DNA from: Gallionella sp.
Lineage (GTDB): Bacteria > Pseudomonadota > Gammaproteobacteria > Burkholderiales > Gallionellaceae
Direction: 5' to 3'
Length of the DNA stretch: 64,000 nucleotides
Assembly (NCBI GenBank): GCA_028689145.1
Contig: JAQTWT010000003.1
Coordinates: forward strand, 1 to 64,000
The first letter of the stretch is position 1. Every line of letters begins with the position of its first letter. This document shows positions 9,937 to 18,938 of this stretch, one piece after another. Made by a program: the position numbers and the translations under genes. The notes under the pieces were generated by a model. That model made no database searches, was not told the origin of the DNA, and saw nothing but the letters and a program-made list of their open reading frames with translations.

Positions 9937-10613
9937 GTCAGTTGCCGGCCCAATACGAATGCCTCCGCGGCTTCCGCGCCCACAGTGGCACCGCGCCAGC
10001 GGGCCAGATGCTCGACACCCTGCCTTGAGCGCGGATGCGGCCAGTCACGCAGTTCGGCCGCATAGGCATCCAGTGCGGCGAACTTACGATCCAAGGTATC
10101 CGAAATATCCACAAACCAGTTCGGGGCAAAAAACGGCGCACTGCCAGACAACTGCCATTCGGTGCTGGACGGCACCTCGAAACACAGCAGCGTCTTCACC
10201 GGATGGCCGCACTGCGGCCGGCAGGCGGTTGCTACCGCTTCATGCACGCGCCGATGGTCAACATTTAAATCTCCCGAGTGGTGAGTCAAGATCGTATCGG
10301 GCCGGTACAGATCAATTAGCCTCTCCACCTCCCTGATGATATCGAGAAGAGCGACAGCATCCATACGGTTATCCGGAAAATCGCCAAAAGACAAAGAATT
10401 GATATGCAGAATATCGCAGGATTTTTGGGCAGCTTCACGGCGTGCGTCTAAAACACCCCTGCCCAATTTATCTTCACCGGTGCGCGAGGACACACCATCG
10501 GCCAAAAAAGCCGCATGAATAATTGCACCCTGATTTGCCAGCTTGGCGATGGTGCCGCCACAGCCTAGAACCTCGTCGTCAGGGTGTGCTGCAATAATTA
10601 GGATTGATTTCAT
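9933..10613 (-). CDS. PIG-L family deacetylase (LmbE-like)
   Basis: 226 aa; 'IIAAHPDDEVLGCGGTIAKLA'. Confidence 0.9.
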   Translation of the reverse strand: MKSILIIAAHPDDEVLGCGGTIAKLANQGAIIHAAFLADGVSSRTGEDKLGRGVLDARREAAQKSCDILHINSLSFGDFPDNRMDAVALLDIIREVERLIDLYRPDTILTHHSGDLNVDHRRVHEAVATACRPQCGHPVKTLLCFEVPSSTEWQLSGSAPFFAPNWFVDISDTLDRKFAALDAYAAELRDWPHPRSRQGVEHLARWRGATVGAEAAEAFVLGRQLT

Positions 10614-11242
10614 CTTTTTTCCATTAAGAACCAGGTGATGTCGTCGTCAGGAAAAGCCGGATCCCTGCGATAGACAAAGCCATAATCAACGAGAGTTAGA
10701 TCAGGATACTTTTCCAGCATTTCACCCGCAAAATCCCTTTTGAACAAGCGATCTGCATGGCCACGATATGAAATCGACACCGGCGATGGGTTGTAATATT
10801 CGCCCAAAAGAATAAAACGTTTCGATGCTTGATATAATTTCTCGTAAACAATAGGCAGCATGTCGGGATGAATGTGAATAAGCACACCCCGTATCAATGA
10901 TATATCCACTTGATCGGATACCTGATATTCGAAAATTGAACCTTCAAACACATTACTTTCACCAATCAAATTCGCCAGCAGCTTTGCGGCAGCAGGGTTA
11001 ATTTCAACTGCCTTCAGATGGATATTTGGATAAAGAAGCTGTAGCGCCTTTAAATTCATCCCTATGTTCGCCCCGAACTCAAGGCAGGAAGAAATACGAC
11101 CTGCTTGTTTTAGTGCTTTCGAAAGCAGGTTCAGGTTTGAAGCCAGCATCTGTGCGCCGTCGTTGCGGTAAATATACTCGGTACCGAATTCTCCAGCCCA
11201 GAACGCTTCTTGTGGCGTTGCATAATTATCCGCAGCTGTCAT
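10610..11242 (-). CDS. Class I SAM-dependent methyltransferase associated with pseudaminic acid genes
   Basis: 210 aa; 'SCLEFGANIGMNLKALQLLYPNIHLKAVEIN'. Confidence 0.75.
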   Translation of the reverse strand: MTAADNYATPQEAFWAGEFGTEYIYRNDGAQMLASNLNLLSKALKQAGRISSCLEFGANIGMNLKALQLLYPNIHLKAVEINPAAAKLLANLIGESNVFEGSIFEYQVSDQVDISLIRGVLIHIHPDMLPIVYEKLYQASKRFILLGEYYNPSPVSISYRGHADRLFKRDFAGEMLEKYPDLTLVDYGFVYRRDPAFPDDDITWFLMEKR

Positions 11243-11245
11243 AAC

Positions 11246-11935
11246 CTAAAGCACCCCCACTTGATTAAAAATCAGTTCCGCCCTTATCCAGTCGTCCTGT
11301 GTATCGATATCCTGGACGCGCCAGCGTGGAATCACAACCGGTATGGAGTGGCGATCAAAAATGCGTCTTCCCTCGATCCAGGCTGAATGCCGTCCCCAAT
11401 AAAATTGCCCGGCATCGTGTAGCGCCATTGGCAAATCCTGCGAGCGCGTCAGGAAATGTTCCGGATAGAACATTTCTATACCACCATCGCTATTCTGCTT
11501 GAATGAGCGAAAGATCGGCGCGGCAAAATCGGTCACGGTAAACGCATATGACCACTCACCCGATTCCAAGGCCACTAAGCCCCGCTTGAGATCATCCGCT
11601 TGAATAAACGGTGCAGTAGCATAGATGCAGCACACCGCACCCACATCAAAACCTTGTTTTAACGCCCATTGTGCTGCATGCGCAACAACCTCGGTTGTTC
11701 CTGCATAGTCATCCGACAGTTCCGGCGGACGCATGAAAGGCACCTCCGCACCCCATTGTTTCGCCACTTCGGCAATCTCGGCATCATCAGTGGAAACGAT
11801 GATGCGATCAAACAAGCCAGAAGCTTTTGCCGCTTCAATCGACCAAGCTATCATGGGCTTGCCGCAGAAGTCCTTGATATTCTTGCGCGGGATGCGTTTG
11901 CTGCCGCCACGCGCGGGAATAACGGCAATATTCAT
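11246..11935 (-). CDS. pseF: Pseudaminic acid cytidylyltransferase
   Basis: Start set at 'MNIAVIPARGGSKRIPRKNIKDFCGKPMIAWSI' inside ORF 11246..12049. Confidence 0.9.
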   Translation of the reverse strand: MNIAVIPARGGSKRIPRKNIKDFCGKPMIAWSIEAAKASGLFDRIIVSTDDAEIAEVAKQWGAEVPFMRPPELSDDYAGTTEVVAHAAQWALKQGFDVGAVCCIYATAPFIQADDLKRGLVALESGEWSYAFTVTDFAAPIFRSFKQNSDGGIEMFYPEHFLTRSQDLPMALHDAGQFYWGRHSAWIEGRRIFDRHSIPVVIPRWRVQDIDTQDDWIRAELIFNQVGVL

Positions 11936-13095
11936 GCGCTTACAGCCTCGCGCAAGGCTACCGCCACCCGGTCTTGCTGCGCTTCCATCAGGGTCGCATA
12001 AATCGGCAAACTGATCGCCTCGGTGTAATATCGCTCTGCCTCCGGACAATATCCGGCCTTGAAGCCCATTTGTTCGTAATATGGCTGTCTGTACACGGGG
12101 ATGTAGTGCAGATTCACGCCGATACCTGCCGCGCGCATCGCATTAAAAACTTCGCGCTGCGTCTTGCCGATCTCTCCCTGTTTCAACCGAATGACATACA
12201 AGTGATATCCGGAATAGCTGTCTGCATGTTGCCTGTGCGTAATCACCGGTAGCTCTGCCAATAACTCCTCATAACGCTTGGCAATAGCATGGCGTCTGGC
12301 AACGAAGTCGTCCAGCCGCTGCATTTGACTCAAGCCTAAGGCGGCATGTATATCGGTCATGCGGTAATTAAAACCCAAGGCTGTCTGCTGATAAAACCAA
12401 AGCTCTCCGGTTGCCCGAGGAAGCATATCCGCCACGTCACTGGTAATGCCGTGGCTGCGCAATAATTTCATACGCTCGGCTAATTGCGCGTCGTTGGTCA
12501 GCGCCATACCTCCCTCTCCGGCGGTGATGATCTTGACCGGATGAAAGCTGAATACGCTGATGTCGCTGTAGCGTCCGCTGCCGATAGGTTCTCCGCGGTA
12601 TTTCCCGCCTACGGCATGCGAAGCATCCTCAATGATTTTGAAACCATAACGCTGGCTTAATGCGTGGATACCTGCCATATCGCACGACTGGCCGCACAAG
12701 TGCACCGGGATGATAATTTTTGGCAAACAACCGGACTGTTCCGCTTGCGCCAGCTTTTCCGACAGGCGCTCCACGCTCATGTTGTAGGAATGCGGGTCGA
12801 TATCCACAAAATCGACCTGTGCACCGCAATACAACGCGCAATTAGCACTGGCCACAAAGGTGATTGGACTGGTCCAGACCACATCTCCCGCACCTGCGCC
12901 AAGCGCCAGACAAGCAACATGCAGTGCACTGGTAGCGCTATTGAGCGCCACTGCATGCTCGGCACCGCAATATGTTGCAATCGCTTTTTCAAATGCCGGT
13001 ACGGCAGGTCCCTGAGTAAGAAAATCCGAGCGCAACACATCCACTACAGCCTGAATGTCGGCATCGGAGATATCCTGGCGACCGTAAGGAATCAT
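11932..13095 (-). CDS. pseC: UDP-4-amino-4,6-dideoxy-N-acetyl-beta-L-altrosamine transaminase
   Basis: Start set at 'MIPYGRQDISDADIQAVVDVLRSDFLTQGPAVPAFE' typical PseC N-terminus; ORF 11932..13128. Confidence 0.9.
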   Translation of the reverse strand: MIPYGRQDISDADIQAVVDVLRSDFLTQGPAVPAFEKAIATYCGAEHAVALNSATSALHVACLALGAGAGDVVWTSPITFVASANCALYCGAQVDFVDIDPHSYNMSVERLSEKLAQAEQSGCLPKIIIPVHLCGQSCDMAGIHALSQRYGFKIIEDASHAVGGKYRGEPIGSGRYSDISVFSFHPVKIITAGEGGMALTNDAQLAERMKLLRSHGITSDVADMLPRATGELWFYQQTALGFNYRMTDIHAALGLSQMQRLDDFVARRHAIAKRYEELLAELPVITHRQHADSYSGYHLYVIRLKQGEIGKTQREVFNAMRAAGIGVNLHYIPVYRQPYYEQMGFKAGYCPEAERYYTEAISLPIYATLMEAQQDRVAVALREAVSA

Positions 13096-13105
13096 GCCCA
13101 AATAT

Positions 13106-14116
13106 TCAAGTACTACGTGTTGAATCAACTTCCGCCTGAATCAATCCGCGCAACTCTTCTACAGTCAGAAAACGATGGTTGCTGCCGCTGTTATAGCAGA
13201 AGCCGGGCTCAACCAGCTTGGCACCCGTTTTTGCACAGTAGTCTGCAATGCTATAGTCTCCGCCAAACGGCAGAATAGCGTAATAACTACCCATGTCTAC
13301 AGTATTGAGGCTGTCGCTTGATGTGACCATTTCCTCATGTATCTTTTCGCCCGGGCGCACCCCTACCACTTGCTGCCTGCATTCCGGCCCGATAGCCATG
13401 GCCACGTCAGTGATGCGATAAGAAGGGATTTTCGGAACCAGTATCTCACCGCCCATGGCGTTATCGATCGCCCATAAAACCATCTCGACACCTTCGCGCA
13501 AGCTGATATTGAAGCGTGTCATGGCAGGGTCGGTTATCGGCAATACCCCGCTTGCCCGTTTTTCAAGAAAAAATGGAATAACCGAGCCGCGGCTGCACAT
13601 CACGTTGCCGTATCGCACCACACTGAAACGAAGATCGCGGCTTCCCTTGATGTTGTTGGCAGCGACGAACAGCTTATCTGAACACAGCTTGGTCGCGCCG
13701 TAGAGATTGATCGGCGCTGCAGCTTTATCGGTAGACAGCGCAACCACCCGCTGCACACCCGAATCAAGACAGGCTTCGATCAGGTTTTGCGCACCGATCA
13801 CATTGGTCTTGATATACTCAAACGGGTTGTATTCGGCAGTCGGAACCTGCTTGAGCGCGGCGGCATGAATCACCACATCAATACCTTCCATTGCACGGCG
13901 CAAGCGTGACTGATCGCGAACATCGCCAATAAAAAATCTAATGTTTTTATTTGGGCTACCGGAAAGCTGCTGTGACATCTCATGTTGCTTGAGTTCGTCA
14001 CGCGAATAAACCACCAGACGCTTAATATCCGGATATTTATTCAGAATAGTTCTAACAAAAGCCTTACCGAAGGAGCCTGTACCACCGGTGATAAGAAGTG
14101 ATTTATTGTTGAGCAT
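13106..14116 (-). CDS. pseB: UDP-N-acetylglucosamine 4,6-dehydratase (inverting)
   Basis: 336 aa; 'MLNNKSLLITGGTGSFGKAFVRTIL', SDR Rossmann motif, 'STDKAAAPINLYGATKLCSDKLF'. Confidence 0.92.
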   Translation of the reverse strand: MLNNKSLLITGGTGSFGKAFVRTILNKYPDIKRLVVYSRDELKQHEMSQQLSGSPNKNIRFFIGDVRDQSRLRRAMEGIDVVIHAAALKQVPTAEYNPFEYIKTNVIGAQNLIEACLDSGVQRVVALSTDKAAAPINLYGATKLCSDKLFVAANNIKGSRDLRFSVVRYGNVMCSRGSVIPFFLEKRASGVLPITDPAMTRFNISLREGVEMVLWAIDNAMGGEILVPKIPSYRITDVAMAIGPECRQQVVGVRPGEKIHEEMVTSSDSLNTVDMGSYYAILPFGGDYSIADYCAKTGAKLVEPGFCYNSGSNHRFLTVEELRGLIQAEVDSTRST

Positions 14117-14176
14117 AACGCTTCCCGGAAATGCCGAAGATGTGCTGGATAATGCCCGACTTCAGATTTACACGTA

Positions 14177-15658
14177 TTACTTTAGCAACTGCAACACAGT
14201 ATTAGGCAAAGCGTTCGCCTGCGCCAGCATCGCCGTACCCGCCTGTTGCAATATCTGGTTGCGGGTGAGGTTGGCGGTTTCCAGCGCAAAGTCCGCATCG
14301 CGGATGCGCGAGCGCGAAGCCGACAGGTTCTCCGAAGCGGTCTTCAGGTTCGCCACCGTTGATTCGAAACGCGATTGCACCGCACCGTATTTCGCCCGCA
14401 TGCTATTAACCGACTGCAGCGCCCCGTCCACCAGCGCGATCGTGCGATTTGCCGCATCCACGTTGCCCACGTCCACCTGGCTGGTCTTTTGCAGCGAGGC
14501 CGAAACCGCTGTCGCGGTGTTGCCCCAGTCGGTGGTGTTACCGGCAACCAGGCCGAACGACTTGTCCGAATCCAGCGTCAGCTGGCCCGTGACGTACCCG
14601 AGAATTGTCGTTGCCGTCGCAACACCGCCTATCGACACGGTGCCGGTCACGGTGGAGATTTTGATATCCTCGCCCGACGCGTTGAGCAGCGTGATCCCCG
14701 TTCCCGCCGCATTAACTTTGGCGGTCACCCCGGTCTTCGCGCTGGCATCGTTGATCGCGTTAATCCCGGCGGCGAGGCCGTCCGCATTGACGGCGGTGCC
14801 GACGCTAAAATTGATATTGACCGCCGAGGTGGTGTTGTTCGAATAGAGATTGAACGAATAACTGGTATTCGCGGCATAACCGGTTAAATCAACTTGTGTT
14901 TTGGTGGTCGCCGTCACGCCCGTTGTTGAGGCTTTGTCGTTGATCGCCTTGGCGACCGTTTTGGCGGAAGCGCTGGCGGCGTAGGTGATCGTGGCGGAGC
15001 CGAGCGCGCCGTTGATGGTCAGGCTGCCGCCGGCAACGCGGCCTGCCGCCTGGATGGTAGCAGTCGAACCCAGCATGGCCGACGAGCTGCCCAGCGTCAG
15101 ATCACCCAGCGTGCTGGTGGTAGTGGCCGCCAAAGCGCCCATGCGATAACTACCATAATTGTCGGTACGGAAATTGGTGGTGCTCACCGTGATCACTTCG
15201 CCTGCGTTCGCGCCAACCTGATAGCTGTTCGAGCTTGATCCATCAAGCAACTGCAGGCCGTTAAAGGAGGTGGTAGCGGCGATACGGTCGAGTTCGGAGG
15301 CCAGCTGGCTGACTTCGTTGTTCAGCGCGGCGCGGTCGGCGGCAGAGTTGGTCGCGTTGGCCGATTGCACCGCCAGTTCGCGGATACGCTGCAGGATGCT
15401 GCTGGCCGAACCCAGCGCGCCTTCGCCGGTCTGCGCCAGCGAGATGCCGTCGTTGGCATTGCGCGCCGCCTGGTCGATACCGCGAATTTGCGAAGTGAAA
15501 CGCTCGGAAATCGCCAGACCCGCCGCGTCGTCCTTGGCGGTATTGATACGCAACCCCGAGGACAGCCGCTGCAAAGATGTCGCCAAAGCCAGACCCGACG
15601 ATGTAAGATTCCGCTGTGCATTCAACGACGGAATATTAGTAAGAATCTGTGTTGTCAT
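14177..15658 (-). CDS. fliC: Flagellin
   Basis: 493 aa; conserved flagellin N- ('SLNAQRNL...[20 protein letters not shown]') and C-terminal ('[35 protein letters not shown]') regions, Thr/Ser-rich centre. Confidence 0.95.
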   Translation of the reverse strand: MTTQILTNIPSLNAQRNLTSSGLALATSLQRLSSGLRINTAKDDAAGLAISERFTSQIRGIDQAARNANDGISLAQTGEGALGSASSILQRIRELAVQSANATNSAADRAALNNEVSQLASELDRIAATTSFNGLQLLDGSSSNSYQVGANAGEVITVSTTNFRTDNYGSYRMGALAATTTSTLGDLTLGSSSAMLGSTATIQAAGRVAGGSLTINGALGSATITYAASASAKTVAKAINDKASTTGVTATTKTQVDLTGYAANTSYSFNLYSNNTTSAVNINFSVGTAVNADGLAAGINAINDASAKTGVTAKVNAAGTGITLLNASGEDIKISTVTGTVSIGGVATATTILGYVTGQLTLDSDKSFGLVAGNTTDWGNTATAVSASLQKTSQVDVGNVDAANRTIALVDGALQSVNSMRAKYGAVQSRFESTVANLKTASENLSASRSRIRDADFALETANLTRNQILQQAGTAMLAQANALPNTVLQLLK

Positions 15659-16357
15659 ATTCGCTTTTCCTGACTTTAAATTTTAAGCTCTAAGGAATTC
15701 AGCCCATCACCCATTCCACTTGACACCCACAATCAAGTAATCAAAGCAATGCAGTCTGCATTCACAGCACCCTTGATTCCGCCCACGTCACCAAAAGGAA
15801 ACAGACTTAGGCTCACCACCCGCTATAACGGGAATTTAGTTCGGGCGATTATCATGCATCACAAGACTGGCGATACTCCGAACAGAGGGGAGTATTCCCT
15901 CTATTTAATTTGTTGGCATTCAATCGGCTAGATGCAATCCAGTGTTAGCAGCCTCAACGCCATAGCCAATGACCACCGCGCGTTTATGACAAAAAGCGCA
16001 AGTAATTTAACCAGTTCCCCGTATTTCCAGCCCATCAGACAAGTACCGACAGCCGAATTCACCATAATCAGTCAAACACCAATACCGGCCCAGCATCAAA
16101 CAAGGCACTATTTGCTTATTTTTCTCAAAACCAAGCGGCAAATTCATTTACCATGCACAACCGCTTGAAATACATGCTAAAAATCATCCCATATGCAACG
16201 AGAAGCAACCATTCCGGGAACAATAATAATTTGGCCCGCATGCTTTAATCAGCCGGAACATACCGCTGGTTCTAACAACCCCCCCGATTATCGGTTGATG
16301 ATTTACACAGATGGGGCAAGTTCAATAAAGTAAACACAACATAACTTGGGAGTAGCA

Positions 16358-16876
16358 ATGCCAACCAAACAACGACAAACCGGCCTGACGATGATCGAAC
16401 TAATGATTGTCGTCACCATTGCCGCCATACTGGCTGGCATAGCCGCACCATCGTTCAGCGATTTGATCAACAACACGCGCCAGGCTTCCGCCATGTCGCA
16501 GCTCACCAACGATTTAAATCGTGCCCGAAGCGAGGCGATCAAACGTAACCGGCGCGTACTGATTTGCGTGCGCGGCACCGATACAGCCTGCGGAACGGGC
16601 ACTAACTGGCAAAACGGCTGGCTGGTCTGTTATGACGAAGATCAGAATGGCACATGCGATGCCACTTCCACCACCAATCCGAATCCGATTGTGGTACACC
16701 GCGCCATTAATTCGCGCCTTACTCTGACCGGCAGCGCCGCAACAATCTACTTCAACCCCAGCGGTACCCAAGGGGCGGGCGGCGCTGCAACCCTCACGCT
16801 TGCCGGCAACTGGGGCGGAGCAGTCACCAACGTCGCCACCATTGCCGCTACCGGCAACACATCCAGGACACCATAG
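16358..16876 (+). CDS. fimT: GspH/FimT-type minor pseudopilin
   Basis: Prepilin motif 'QTGLTMIELMIVVTIAAILAGIAAPSF'; ATG at 16358. Confidence 0.85.
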   Translation: MPTKQRQTGLTMIELMIVVTIAAILAGIAAPSFSDLINNTRQASAMSQLTNDLNRARSEAIKRNRRVLICVRGTDTACGTGTNWQNGWLVCYDEDQNGTCDATSTTNPNPIVVHRAINSRLTLTGSAATIYFNPSGTQGAGGAATLTLAGNWGGAVTNVATIAATGNTSRTP

Positions 16877-16886
16877 GATTCAACCA

Positions 16887-17432
16887 ATGCGCAGCGATTT
16901 AAAATTCTTTCCTCCCAGCCCGAAACAACGCGGCTTCTCCATGCTGGAAATTCTGATTACGCTGGTGATCGTCGCGATTGCGCTGCTCGGCACTGCGGGT
17001 TTGCAAATCTATGCGATGCGCATGAACAAGGGCGGACAATTCCGCACCCAGGCGATTTTTTTGGCATCGGGCATCGCCGAACGCATGGAAGCCAATAAAG
17101 CAGGTGCCGTTGCGGGCGGTTACATTGCCACCTCTACAGCTCCGACCACGATGATGACTGATTGCGGGGCAGCAGCTTGCGATTCCACCAATCTGGCCAG
17201 ATATGACCTTAGCCAGTGGGAGGCAACCATTACCAACCCCGCACTTCCGTTACCGGGAGCGAGCTGGCAAATTTGCATTGACGCGGACAGCGACAATGTT
17301 TGCGATGCCCTACAAACCCCGACCAATCCGATTAACTACCGCATAGTCATTAATTGGACTGATCGAAGCTCGGTCACAACCGGCAGTGGCGAAACATTTT
17401 CCTACACCTCAACCCGAACCATCGGCAACTGA
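16887..17432 (+). CDS. pilV: Type IV pilus minor pilin PilV
   Basis: 'QRGFSMLEILITLVIVAIALLGTAGLQ'; ATG at 16887. Confidence 0.85.
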   Translation: MRSDLKFFPPSPKQRGFSMLEILITLVIVAIALLGTAGLQIYAMRMNKGGQFRTQAIFLASGIAERMEANKAGAVAGGYIATSTAPTTMMTDCGAAACDSTNLARYDLSQWEATITNPALPLPGASWQICIDADSDNVCDALQTPTNPINYRIVINWTDRSSVTTGSGETFSYTSTRTIGN

Positions 17433-17436
17433 CACC

Positions 17437-18447
17437 ATGAACGCCTGCACACATAAATGCATACAACATCCTTCGCGTGCCAAGATATCCGGCTTCAGCA
17501 TGGTCGAAATGATGATTTCCATCGCCATCGGGTTGATGATTATCGCCGCTTTAGTCGGCGTGCTGAGCAGCAACTCGCGCAGCACCAAAACCAACGACCG
17601 CACTTCCGAATTACAGAGCAACGGGCGTTATGCCCTGGATCATCTTGCGCACCAACTGCGCCATGCCGGCTACCGCGCCTACACCCCTGTCGCACCCGAA
17701 TCAACCGGCTGGACCACCCCAACCATCACCAATGAATGCGGCACCGCCGGCAGTTTTGTCAAAAACATCCGCCAAGGCGTATGGGGGAGTAACGACAATA
17801 ATGGCAACAACACCGACAATCCGTTTTCAGCAACCTGCATATCCGGCAGCAGCGCGGCCGCAACATATTTGCGCGGGGATGTACTGGTCATTCGCCGCGC
17901 TGCCGACACCCCGACCTTGGCTGCCTCGGCAGTAGCCAACACAATTTACATACGCAGTTCTTATTCAAACGTGAGCGTGCTGCAAGGCTCCGCGTTACCC
18001 GCGGGCACCACTGTCGGCACCGACAATTTGGCACTGCAAGTTTATGTTTATTACATCGGTGGGGACGATAACAACGCGGCTATTCCGGCACTGCGCAGAG
18101 TTACTCTGGTTGGCAATACCATGCTGGACGAAATGGTGGTCAGCGGCATCGAAAATATACAATTCGAATTTGGCCTAACCAACACTGACGGCACTACGCA
18201 ATATTTTACCGCCAACAACATTAACGGCAGCCACAGCGCGACCGGCGCAACCGATTGGGACAAAGTAAGTTCGGTGCGCATCTGGTTGCTGACGCGCAAT
18301 GTCAGACCTGAAAACGGATACAGCAACACCAACAGTTACGAGATGAGCGACCACACCGTACTGAATGGAAATGCATACACCGTAAACGACAGCTTACGGC
18401 GCCAACTACTCACCACCGTTGTGCAACTGCGTAATTTTAGAAGCTGA
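17437..18447 (+). CDS. pilW: Type IV pilus minor pilin PilW
   Basis: 'ISGFSMVEMMISIAIGLMIIAALVGVLSSNSRS'; ATG at 17437. Confidence 0.85.
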   Translation: MNACTHKCIQHPSRAKISGFSMVEMMISIAIGLMIIAALVGVLSSNSRSTKTNDRTSELQSNGRYALDHLAHQLRHAGYRAYTPVAPESTGWTTPTITNECGTAGSFVKNIRQGVWGSNDNNGNNTDNPFSATCISGSSAAATYLRGDVLVIRRAADTPTLAASAVANTIYIRSSYSNVSVLQGSALPAGTTVGTDNLALQVYVYYIGGDDNNAAIPALRRVTLVGNTMLDEMVVSGIENIQFEFGLTNTDGTTQYFTANNINGSHSATGATDWDKVSSVRIWLLTRNVRPENGYSNTNSYEMSDHTVLNGNAYTVNDSLRRQLLTTVVQLRNFRS

Positions 18448-18449
18448 GG

Positions 18450-18929
18450 ATGAGCATCATGAAATTCGGCCAAACTTTCAAACTACCCGACCGGCAATCC
18501 GGCTCCACCCTGATCATCAGCCTGATCATTCTGATCCTACTGATGCTGCTTGGCGTAACGGCAATGAATGCCTCCGACACCCAATACAAGTTGGCCGGCA
18601 ATTTGCAATTTGAGCAGGCGGCGCTGAACAATGCCGAAGCATCCATAGGTGTTGCTGAACGTTTGCTGGAAACAAACGCCGCCACAGCACCGTCGGCAAG
18701 CGCGGTTAGCGCATTACCCGACCCGCTCACCATGAGCTCGCCCGGCTACATGATTGGCTATGTATCCACCCAGGCCTCACCGGGTGCCGGAGTGGGACTG
18801 GATTGCACCGACCCCAGCAATGAAAAGAATTTCGATTGCGTAAACACTTATCTGGTCACCGCTCGCGGTGAAGGCGGGCGCGGAGCCACCAAATTTATCC
18901 AAACTTATTACGCAGTACCTCTTAAATAG
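18450..18929 (+). CDS. pilX: Type IV pilus assembly protein PilX
   Basis: 'QSGSTLIISLIILILLMLLGVTAMNASDTQYKLAGN'; position between pilW and pilY1. Confidence 0.85.
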   Translation: MSIMKFGQTFKLPDRQSGSTLIISLIILILLMLLGVTAMNASDTQYKLAGNLQFEQAALNNAEASIGVAERLLETNAATAPSASAVSALPDPLTMSSPGYMIGYVSTQASPGAGVGLDCTDPSNEKNFDCVNTYLVTARGEGGRGATKFIQTYYAVPLK

Positions 18930-18938
18930 GAGCGCATC

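Noticed and set aside
16279-16285. C7 tract upstream of fimT as a phase-variable promoter
   Set aside because: Short homopolymer with no positioned promoter elements recognised; not enough support.
15660-16340. Hidden gene or sigma28/sigma54 promoter between fliC and the pilin cluster
   Set aside because: Short ORFs lack protein character, and I found no convincing -10/-35 or -12/-24 match by eye; 5'-end mapping would be required.
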